A stretch of DNA of 21,597 nucleotides, from contig JARBUP010000020.1 in the NCBI GenBank assembly GCA_029239575.1, positions 1 to 21,597 of the forward strand, read 5' to 3'. The number at the start of each line of letters is the position of its first letter. Positions within the stretch are counted from its first letter, which is position 1. The translations under genes and the position numbers were made by a program. The notes below the pieces were generated by a model. That model made no database searches, had not been told where the DNA came from, and was given only the letters and a program-made list of their open reading frames with translations. Shown in pieces: positions 16,003 through 21,597 of the stretch. Origin of the DNA: Bacillota bacterium. Lineage in GTDB: Bacteria > Bacillota > Clostridia > Tissierellales > Sedimentibacteraceae.

Positions 16003-16046
16003 GAAATCCTTCAGCAATCTTTGATTGCGTGAGCTGGTGGTTTCTT
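16003..16046 (+). terminator. Hairpin before the MmgE/PrpD gene, possible terminator or attenuator
   Basis: Nested pairing of GAAATCC with GGTTTC, CAGC with GCTG, and an apical CAATC-TTT-GATTG makes a long imperfect stem, followed by TTATTAATTTATTT. It may end the opine dehydrogenase transcript or control entry into the next gene, whose start is 60 bases further on. The remaining gap (to 16103) holds only the ribosome binding site. No sigma-54 box is seen for the downstream gene. Confidence 0.4.
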
Positions 16047-16103
16047 ATTAATTTATTTCTGAAAGAAGTAATTCAGTTTGCTTAAATGGGAAAGGAAAAT
16101 AAT

Positions 16104-17447
16104 ATGAATTTTACAACCAATTATATTTTAGAAAATTATATACTAAATACTAAGTGGGAAGATCTGCCTATAAATGTTCAAGAGAGGGCTATAGTTTGTA
16201 GTATAGATTTAATGACTGCACTTATTTTAGGAAGTAAGGGAAATCAATATAAAGCAGGGGTATCACTTGCAAAATCCATTTATAGAGATGGAAATAATAC
16301 AGTAATAGGCTTAGACGATAAATTTGATTTCATAGGTGCAACTGTGGCATTAGGTCATGCATCAAATTCTTTTGATATTGATGATGGGCATAATATGATT
16401 AAAGGACATCCTGGTACTTCTATTATAGCAGGTATATTAGCAGCAGCTTTAGAAAAGGATATAACATATAAGGAGTTTTTGACTACATTAGTTGTATCAT
16501 ATGAAACTGCAATAAGAAGCGGATTAGCTATGCAGAAACACTACAATTATTTGCACAGTACGGGAGCTTATGGAGCAGTTGGAACAAGTGCAGGAGTATC
16601 AAGAATATTTGGATTAAGCAAAGAACAATTAAATAATGCGTTGTCGATAGCAGATTTCCATGCTCCGCTCACACCGGTAATGAGAGCTGTAGAATACCCT
16701 TCTATGAACAAAGATGGAGTTCCTTTTGGAGCGCTGATAGGTGCTATGGCAGTGCTTGAAACATTATCTGGGACAACAGGAAAAACTCATTTGCTTGAGT
16801 TAGATGAATTTGAATACTTATTAAATTCTTTAGGTGAAAAATATGAAATAATGAATTTGTATTTTAAACCGTTCACATGCTGCAGATGGGCACATCCGGC
16901 AATTTTAGCATCAAATTCCTTAATTAATAAATATAATATAAATAAAGATGAAATTGTTAGAGTAAATGTTCATACATTTGACTCTGCTACAAGATTAAGT
17001 AAAATAGTACCAAAAACAACTGATGAAGCTCAATACAACATAAGCTTCCCTATAGCAGTAGGAATAGTTGATGGTGATGTGGGTATTGAACAAGTAATTG
17101 ATCATAACCTTGACAGAGAAGAAGTAATTAGTTTTATGAATAAAATTAATTTTGTTGTTGATGAAGAAATAGAAGCTAGATTCCCTGCTGAAAGATTATG
17201 CAAAGTAGAATTTATTTTAGAGAACGGAACTGCATATATGTCCGATTTATTTGCACCAATAGGTGAAGCTAAAGATAATGTTGATATAAAGTGGATTAAG
17301 GAAAAATTTGAAAGAATAACTAAACCTCTATTAACTAAAGAAAACCAAAATAGAATTTTATCTTTATTGTCCAATGAAAACAATGTATCAATGAAAAAGG
17401 TTGTTGAAATTGTAAATGATTGTTTAATTGAATATGCCTATATATAA
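16104..17447 (+). CDS. MmgE/PrpD family protein
   Basis: 447 residues from the ATG at 16104, which follows GGGAAAGGA with good spacing; the in-frame ATG at 16086 is less likely. The family signature is clear: GHASNSFDIDDGHNMIKGHPG at residues 84-104, with D91, D93, D94, H96 and H102, and the C-terminal phrase CCRWAHPAI. Known members include 2-methylcitrate dehydratase, cis-aconitate decarboxylase and iminodisuccinate epimerase. The last acts on an N-linked dicarboxylate, which fits an opine dehydrogenase neighbour. No prpB/prpC-type partner is present, so the methylcitrate cycle is not supported here. Codon use is the AGA-rich host style. It lies between an intact opine dehydrogenase gene and the 3' remnant of another, so it may have replaced or been inserted into the second copy. 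Confidence 0.88.
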   Translation: MNFTTNYILENYILNTKWEDLPINVQERAIVCSIDLMTALILGSKGNQYKAGVSLAKSIYRDGNNTVIGLDDKFDFIGATVALGHASNSFDIDDGHNMIKGHPGTSIIAGILAAALEKDITYKEFLTTLVVSYETAIRSGLAMQKHYNYLHSTGAYGAVGTSAGVSRIFGLSKEQLNNALSIADFHAPLTPVMRAVEYPSMNKDGVPFGALIGAMAVLETLSGTTGKTHLLELDEFEYLLNSLGEKYEIMNLYFKPFTCCRWAHPAILASNSLINKYNINKDEIVRVNVHTFDSATRLSKIVPKTTDEAQYNISFPIAVGIVDGDVGIEQVIDHNLDREEVISFMNKINFVVDEEIEARFPAERLCKVEFILENGTAYMSDLFAPIGEAKDNVDIKWIKEKFERITKPLLTKENQNRILSLLSNENNVSMKKVVEIVNDCLIEYAYI

Positions 17448-17470
17448 GAATTAGAACGGTTTTACCATTT

Positions 17471-17593
17471 GGCGCTATGCACAAGAAAAACTTCATTGAA
17501 ACCAGCAAATATAATTTTGAATACCTTGGAATTGAAGATATGAGTAAGTTTGAATTATTAGCATATCTAAATGAAATAATTTATATTAAATAA
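17471..17593 (+). pseudogene. 3' remnant of a second opine dehydrogenase gene
   Basis: These 123 bases encode, in frame, the last 40 residues plus stop of a protein almost the same as the end of the opine dehydrogenase at 14610-15851. 33 of 40 residues agree, from GAMHKKNF through GIEDMSK and LLAYLNE. The homology starts abruptly at GGCGCTATGC, 23 bases after the MmgE/PrpD stop, and no start codon context or ribosome binding site is present. It is a truncated leftover of a duplicated copy. Codon differences from the intact gene show the copies had diverged before, or since, the truncation. Confidence 0.9.
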
Positions 17594-17601
17594 AGTAAAT
17601 T

Positions 17602-17641
17602 AAGTAAGATGGTTTCTGTTTTGTAAGAAGTCATCTTATTT
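17602..17641 (+). terminator. Hairpin terminator after the opine dehydrogenase remnant
   Basis: AAGTAAGATG pairs with CATCTTATTT (one G-U), with an inner TTCT/AGAA stem, followed by AATATAAAA. It probably ended the transcript of the lost gene and now ends that of the MmgE/PrpD gene. The T-rich tail is weak. Confidence 0.55.
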
Positions 17642-17685
17642 AATATAAAAAAGAAACATGATAAAAATATAAGGCGGTGTAGTTT

Positions 17686-17988
17686 ATGGAAAATCAAATT
17701 AAAAAAATATCTACAACAGATTGTCTATTAATGGAAAACCAAATTAAAAAAATGTATACAGTAGATTGTTTTGGAATAATTGCATTTATCATTGTTTTAT
17801 GGATAATCTTAACTGTTATTATGTTAAATATCAGCGAAATTTTGGAAAGTTCGGCTATTAGAATCATTATATATACCATAGGAATTTTTTTGGGAGCTAT
17901 TGCAACAGCTTCATGTACTGCTGTGATTATACATTTAAAGAAAAATCAAAAAAAATTGTATGAAGATGAAATTTCAGAAAAGAGATAA
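17686..17988 (+). CDS. Small membrane protein with duplicated N-terminus
   Basis: 100 residues and no family recognised. Two hydrophobic helices are seen near residues 30-49 and 59-82, followed by a charged tail (KKNQKKLYEDEISEKR). The first 30 residues are a tandem repeat of a 15-residue unit that begins MENQIKK and contains a TDC/VDC triplet; the DNA copies agree at 36 of 45 bases. The ATG at 17686 has AAGGCGGTG upstream, but the second ATG at 17731 is the ancestral-looking start. The stop overlaps the next start (TAATG), so the genes are coupled. Its position before a permease suggests an accessory membrane component. Confidence 0.7.
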   Translation: MENQIKKISTTDCLLMENQIKKMYTVDCFGIIAFIIVLWIILTVIMLNISEILESSAIRIIIYTIGIFLGAIATASCTAVIIHLKKNQKKLYEDEISEKR

Positions 17989-18254
17989 TGATTATGGAAA
18001 ATAAAAATAATAAAATAAATAAAAAAAATAATATAATTTTAGAAATATTCGATTCTATGTTTATTATGATTTTATGTTTTGCTACACTGCTAAGTGCTAT
18101 GTTGATGCAAAGTGAAGATGCTAAAATTAGTTATATTATCAATTTCAAAACATTATTTATTACATTTATAGGATTTGCTGTTTATTTGACTTTTATGCTC
18201 AGTCAATCACAAAAGGGATTGAAATCAATGATAGTACATATTTACAAAAATTAA
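17988..18254 (+). CDS. Small two-helix membrane protein
   Basis: 88 residues and no family recognised. A lysine/asparagine-rich N-terminus (MIMENKNNKINKKNN) precedes two hydrophobic helices at about 16-40 and 51-70, with a short basic tail. It shares one base with the previous stop, so it is translated by coupling. An alternative start is the ATG two codons in. It likely works with its small neighbours and the APC permease, but no function can be assigned. Confidence 0.68.
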   Translation: MIMENKNNKINKKNNIILEIFDSMFIMILCFATLLSAMLMQSEDAKISYIINFKTLFITFIGFAVYLTFMLSQSQKGLKSMIVHIYKN

Positions 18255-18277
18255 AGCACTAAAGAGGAGGACGCAAA

Positions 18278-18394
18278 ATGAGTTTTTGGAGTATAATGAA
18301 TAATGTGGCATGGGTATTGAGCGGATTAATTGTTTTGTTTTTTATAACAGATTTTATAAAAATAGAAAAAAGCAGATCGAAAGATGAAAAATAA
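18278..18394 (+). CDS. 38-residue single-helix membrane protein
   Basis: The ATG is preceded by a near-perfect AGAGGAGG ribosome binding site 6 bases upstream. The protein reads MSFWSIMNNVAWVLSGLIVL and continues with a hydrophobic stretch to about residue 27, then a charged tail rich in Lys, Ser and Asp/Glu. It lies 23 bases after the previous stop and 30 bases before the permease start. The strong ribosome binding site, single-helix design and conserved spacing make it a real gene despite its size. Tiny proteins of this kind often sit next to, or inside, transporter complexes; its partner here is probably the APC permease. Confidence 0.68.
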   Translation: MSFWSIMNNVAWVLSGLIVLFFITDFIKIEKSRSKDEK

Positions 18395-18424
18395 ATTAAT
18401 TTTTTGGAAGGGCAGGCTTAAGTT

Positions 18425-19795
18425 ATGGAAAAAAATAGTGAATCTCATTTAGCTAAAGTACTGGGGCCAATGCATGTATGGGCATTGGGGGTAGGAATAG
18501 TGCTGGTAGGCCAGTTCATGGGGTGGAACTTCTCAATAGTAAAGGGAGGTTCATTAGGCTCAATTATAGCTTGTTGGACAATTGGAATATTATATATATC
18601 TTTAATAATGATTAATACAGAAATGGGTTCAGTAATTCCGGAATCAGGAGGACAATATGCAATGGCTAAATATCTGTTAGGGCCGCTTGCGTCTTTTAAT
18701 ATCGGATTGATGCTGGTTTTCGAGTATGTTATGTTAGAAGCAGCTGATGCTTTAGTTGTCGGTGAAATACTTAAGACATTAAGCCCTGATGTTCAACCGT
18801 TGCCGTATATAATTTTAAGCATATTGCTTTTAACATTTATAAATTACAGAGGCGTTCACGCTACTCTAAATTTGAATATTATATTAACTGGTATAGCATT
18901 CTTGACTATAATAATATTATTATTTAGCACGAAATTTTATTCGCCTTCTGAAAGTTTAATTAATTTAAAGGAATTTACCAATGGACTTCCATATGGTTGG
19001 ATGGGTATTTTAGGAGCTCTCCAATTCGGATGTTGGTTTTATCTGGGAATTGAAGGTACTGCACTTGTTGCAGAAGAATGCAAATCAACTGGAAGAGCTT
19101 TACCTGTAGGATCAATTATGGGCTTAATTACATTAATAATTGGTGCATCTATTACATGGTTTGTATCATCGGGATTAGTAGATGCAGAAATTCTCGGTAG
19201 TTCTACATACCCTTTATATGATGCAGCTATTGCAACAGGAGGAGTATTAGTAATAAAAATATTATTTATTGGAACTATACTTTCATGTTTAGCCAGTGCA
19301 AATGGATGTATAGCAGATGCCAGTAGGGCATGGTATTCCATGTCAAAGGACACTTTAATTCCTAAATCTTTTTCAGTTCTTCACCCAAAATATAAGACAC
19401 CATATAGAGCAATATTGTTTTTAATGCCTATTTCATTAGCATTCGGATTTACAGGTTTACTGGACCAAGTAATAACATTTTCCATTTTATCCGCACTATT
19501 GGTATACATTTTGTGTGCAATAATGATGATAAAATTTCGTAAAATGTATCCCGTGGGAGATATTGAAAGAGGTTATATGTCACCATGGCATCCAATACCT
19601 TCAGTAATTGTGCTTATATTTTCATGCGCAACGTTGTTTGGTATGTACTTTAGCTATTGGATCAATCTAACAGCGGGATTTGCATTTTATCTTTTAGCAT
19701 CAGTATGGTTTGTATTCTATCGCTCGAGATTTTTAAACTATGATACATTCATGTCACAAGGTACTATAAGTTGGCCGAGGCCTAAAGGTTATTAA
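18425..19795 (+). CDS. APC-family amino acid/amine permease
   Basis: 456 residues with about 12 membrane helices. The first helix motif GVGIVLVGQFMGWN (22-35), the phrase ESGGQYAMAKYLLGP, and the C-terminal helices match the amino acid-polyamine-organocation superfamily. The nearest look is to ethanolamine-type and related proton-coupled permeases. Upstream GGAAGGGCAGG gives a ribosome binding site. Three small membrane genes precede it in the same direction with short gaps, so all four are probably one operon, ended by a strong terminator 72 bases after the stop. It likely imports an amine or amino acid, perhaps a substrate or product of the catabolic genes upstream. The exact solute is not readable. 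Confidence 0.85.
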   Translation: MEKNSESHLAKVLGPMHVWALGVGIVLVGQFMGWNFSIVKGGSLGSIIACWTIGILYISLIMINTEMGSVIPESGGQYAMAKYLLGPLASFNIGLMLVFEYVMLEAADALVVGEILKTLSPDVQPLPYIILSILLLTFINYRGVHATLNLNIILTGIAFLTIIILLFSTKFYSPSESLINLKEFTNGLPYGWMGILGALQFGCWFYLGIEGTALVAEECKSTGRALPVGSIMGLITLIIGASITWFVSSGLVDAEILGSSTYPLYDAAIATGGVLVIKILFIGTILSCLASANGCIADASRAWYSMSKDTLIPKSFSVLHPKYKTPYRAILFLMPISLAFGFTGLLDQVITFSILSALLVYILCAIMMIKFRKMYPVGDIERGYMSPWHPIPSVIVLIFSCATLFGMYFSYWINLTAGFAFYLLASVWFVFYRSRFLNYDTFMSQGTISWPRPKGY

Positions 19796-19866
19796 AAATA
19801 ATAAATCTCTAATTTAGATTAGATACCTACATATGGGTATTATAATATAAATTTTCTATAAATATG

Positions 19867-19911
19867 AAAGTTCCCGCTAATTTCCTGCTCAAGGTATCGG
19901 GAACTTTTATT
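19867..19911 (+). terminator. Strong intrinsic terminator after the permease
   Basis: A perfect 10-bp stem AAAGTTCCCG (19867-19876) and CGGGAACTTT (19898-19907), with a 21-base loop, is followed by TTATT. A smaller inverted repeat ATACC/GGTAT lies upstream, near 19830-19850. The rest of 19912-20206 is A/T-rich with no gene. Confidence 0.85.
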
Positions 19912-20102
19912 CATGCTGTATTTAATTATTAATTCATTCTTTATCTACTTTTCTTTAGTTTAATTTTGAGATAAAATAAAATTAATTAAAATATGCTTGA
20001 AATATAATCAATAATTGATTATTATACTTATATGAGAACGTTATAATTATCAAAAAGTTGTATGTGTTATGTATTCTAAAAAAACTATTTTTGATTTAAT
20101 AT

Positions 20103-20165
20103 TGCCAAGAATCATGGCAGATGATAATATTATTATATATTCGTTATCTTTTTAAGAATCTAACG
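20103..20165. promoter_or_regulatory. Inverted repeats upstream of the Mo/W binding protein gene, possible operator
   Basis: Two dyads lie in this stretch: TGCCA-N7-TGGCA (20103-20119) and CGTTA-N14-TAACG (20142-20165). Both precede a molybdate/tungstate transporter gene by under 110 bases. Such genes are often controlled by a ModE-like repressor that binds a dyad, but no match to a known operator was recognised. No moco/tuco riboswitch was recognised either. Confidence 0.3.
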
Positions 20166-20206
20166 CTTTAGAAAAATATTAATTTATTTGGAAGTGAGTT
20201 TTAACA

Positions 20207-20986
20207 ATGAAAAAAATAATAAGTTTAATATTAATATTATGTTTTGTTTTTTCTTTATCTGCCTGTAAAAATGATAAAGATAATACTGCAGAAAAATCAA
20301 TAATTCTTGTAGCAGCAGCTTCAAGTTTGAAAAACTGTTTGGATAATGAAATAATACAGTTATTTGAAGAAAAATATCCTAATATTAAAACAGAAATAAC
20401 ATATGACAGTTCTGGCAAATTGCAAGCTCAAATAGAACAGGGAGCGGAAGTAGATGTATTTATTTCAGCTGCGGAAAAACAAATGAATGCTTTAAATGAT
20501 AAAAATTTAATTTTAAAAGATTCAGTTATTAAACTTCTTGAAAATAAAATTGTGCTTATAGTTCCAAATGACAACAACAAAAACATTAGTACTTTTGAAG
20601 ATGTATTAAAAGCAGAAAATATTGCTATTGGAGACCCAGAAAGCGTTCCAGCGGGACAATATGCCAAGGAAACATTTGAGAATCTTCAGCTATGGGATGA
20701 AGTTATTAAAAAAGCAAGTTTGGGAACGAATGTAACAGAAGTTTTGAACTGGGTAGGGGAAGGTAGTGCTGATGCAGGTGTTGTTTATTCAACGGATGCA
20801 TCAAGTAGCAGCAAAATTAAAGTTGTATCTGAAGCTCCAGAAGAAAGTACATCCAAAATAATTTATCCAGTTGGAATTATAAAAACAACTAAAAATCAAG
20901 AAGTAGCAAAATTATTTACAGAATTTCTTAAATCAAAGGAAGCAATAAATATATTTAAATCATATGGATTCACTGCATATGAATAA
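20207..20986 (+). CDS. modA: Molybdate/tungstate ABC transporter substrate-binding lipoprotein (ModA-type)
   Basis: 259 residues. A lipoprotein signal with lipobox LSAC places the lipid-anchored Cys at residue 20, so it is a membrane-tethered receptor outside the cell. The ModA motifs AAASSLKNCL, DSSGKLQAQIEQGAEVDVFIS and GDPESVPAGQYA are all present. GGAAGTGAG precedes the ATG. It captures molybdate or tungstate for the permease encoded 30 bases downstream. Which oxyanion is bound cannot be read from the sequence, but the AOR-family enzyme upstream makes tungstate a reasonable expectation. Confidence 0.93.
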   Translation: MKKIISLILILCFVFSLSACKNDKDNTAEKSIILVAAASSLKNCLDNEIIQLFEEKYPNIKTEITYDSSGKLQAQIEQGAEVDVFISAAEKQMNALNDKNLILKDSVIKLLENKIVLIVPNDNNKNISTFEDVLKAENIAIGDPESVPAGQYAKETFENLQLWDEVIKKASLGTNVTEVLNWVGEGSADAGVVYSTDASSSSKIKVVSEAPEESTSKIIYPVGIIKTTKNQEVAKLFTEFLKSKEAINIFKSYGFTAYE

Positions 20987-21015
20987 ATCACAGTATTTAT
21001 CAAATAGGAGAAAGC

Positions 21016-21597
21016 ATGCAATTTACTGAAATTACACCCATATTAATATCATTGAAAACTGCATCTGCAGCTATAGTCATAACATTTTTATTAGGGCTTT
21101 TGTGTGCAAGGTGGATTGTAAAAATAAAATCTGAAAAGCTTAAAATAATTTTGGATGGTATATTGACGCTGCCCTTAGTTTTGCCTCCCACTGTTATGGG
21201 GTTTTTCCTCTTAATGTTAATTGGTGTAAATAGCCCTTTAGGTAAATTTTTATTGGAATTTTTCAGTGTGAAGATAGTTTTTAACTGGAGCGCTACTGTT
21301 ATAGCAGCTGTTGCTATTTCATTTCCTTTAATGTATCGTTCAGCAAGAGGAGCCTTTGAACAGGTTGATCAAAATTTAATCATGGCAGGTAGGACACTTG
21401 GTATGTCTGAGCGAAAAATATTTTGGAAAATTACAATGCCTCTTTCGCTGCCAGGCGTAGCATCCGGTGGTGTTTTAGCATTTGCAAGAGGTCTTGGAGA
21501 ATTTGGTGCAACTGCTATGATTGCAGGTAATATAGCAAACAAAACAAGGACACTTCCTTTAGCGATATATTCTGAAGTTTCAGCAGGGAATATGGAT
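21016..21597 (+). CDS. modB: Molybdate/tungstate ABC transporter permease (ModB-type), cut by window edge
   Basis: 194 residues are visible and the C-terminus is beyond the window. Hydrophobic helices cover most of it. PLVLPPTVMGFFLLMLIG and the cytoplasmic EAA-type loop AGRTLGMSERKIFWKITMPL...GLGEFGATAMIAGN are typical of ModB. AGGAGAAAG lies before the ATG, 29 bases after the modA stop, so the two are one operon. An ATPase (modC) should follow outside the window. It forms the channel across the inner membrane for the oxyanion delivered by the lipoprotein. Confidence 0.93.
   Translation, partial: MQFTEITPILISLKTASAAIVITFLLGLLCARWIVKIKSEKLKIILDGILTLPLVLPPTVMGFFLLMLIGVNSPLGKFLLEFFSVKIVFNWSATVIAAVAISFPLMYRSARGAFEQVDQNLIMAGRTLGMSERKIFWKITMPLSLPGVASGGVLAFARGLGEFGATAMIAGNIANKTRTLPLAIYSEVSAGNMD

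Noticed and set aside
16104..17447. Methylcitrate-cycle prpD
   Set aside because: The family fits but prpB and prpC partners are absent and the neighbours concern amine/opine chemistry, so the specific name is not supported.
19960..19980. Another activator-binding palindrome upstream of modA
   Set aside because: Only the half-site TTTTGAGAT is present, the other half has two mismatches, and no GG-N10-GC promoter lies downstream.

Overview
The window looks like a low-GC Gram-positive chromosome, most likely Clostridia. Signs are the strong A+T bias, AGA/AGG as the usual arginine codons, AGGAGG-type ribosome binding sites, sigma-54 activators, a tungsten-type aldehyde:ferredoxin oxidoreductase and many iron-sulfur proteins typical of a strict anaerobe. 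An amino-acid or amine fermenter such as Sedimentibacter and relatives is plausible, but the genus is inference. No tRNA, rRNA, CRISPR array or intact transposase gene was seen.

Layout. (1) 1-2010, minus: a soluble multi-PAS sensor histidine kinase, cut by the window edge. (2) 2283-5847, plus: two paralogous sigma-54 enhancer-binding activators. The first is broken by a net 47-bp deletion just before its Walker A; the second is intact. (3) 5848-11419: a regulatory region with a textbook -24/-12 promoter and two palindromic upstream sites. It precedes a BCCT transporter and a five-gene operon for a split FAD/Fe-S amine (sarcosine/proline/opine-type) dehydrogenase, closed by a terminator. (4) 11625-14168: a four-cluster polyferredoxin, an AOR-family enzyme and a MoaD/ThiS-like protein, closed by a hairpin. 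(5) 14169-15851: a second -24/-12 promoter with three copies of the same palindrome, driving an opine-type dehydrogenase. (6) 15852-17641: a short inverted-repeat element, a hairpin, an MmgE/PrpD-family gene and the 3' remnant of a second opine dehydrogenase. (7) 17686-19795: three tiny membrane proteins (100, 88 and 38 residues) and an APC-family permease, then a strong terminator. (8) 20207-21597: a molybdate/tungstate binding lipoprotein and the start of its permease, running off the right edge.

How it may work together. The intact activator probably binds ATNTCANNNTGANAT sites and switches on both sigma-54 promoters. Together these would import an amine or betaine-like solute, oxidise a C-N bond with the multi-subunit dehydrogenase, and act on an N-(carboxyalkyl) amino acid with the opine dehydrogenase and the MmgE/PrpD protein. 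The AOR could oxidise an aldehyde product while reducing ferredoxin, and the ModA/ModB transporter would supply its W or Mo. The families and regulatory sites are read from the sequence. The substrate and the single-pathway idea are inference.
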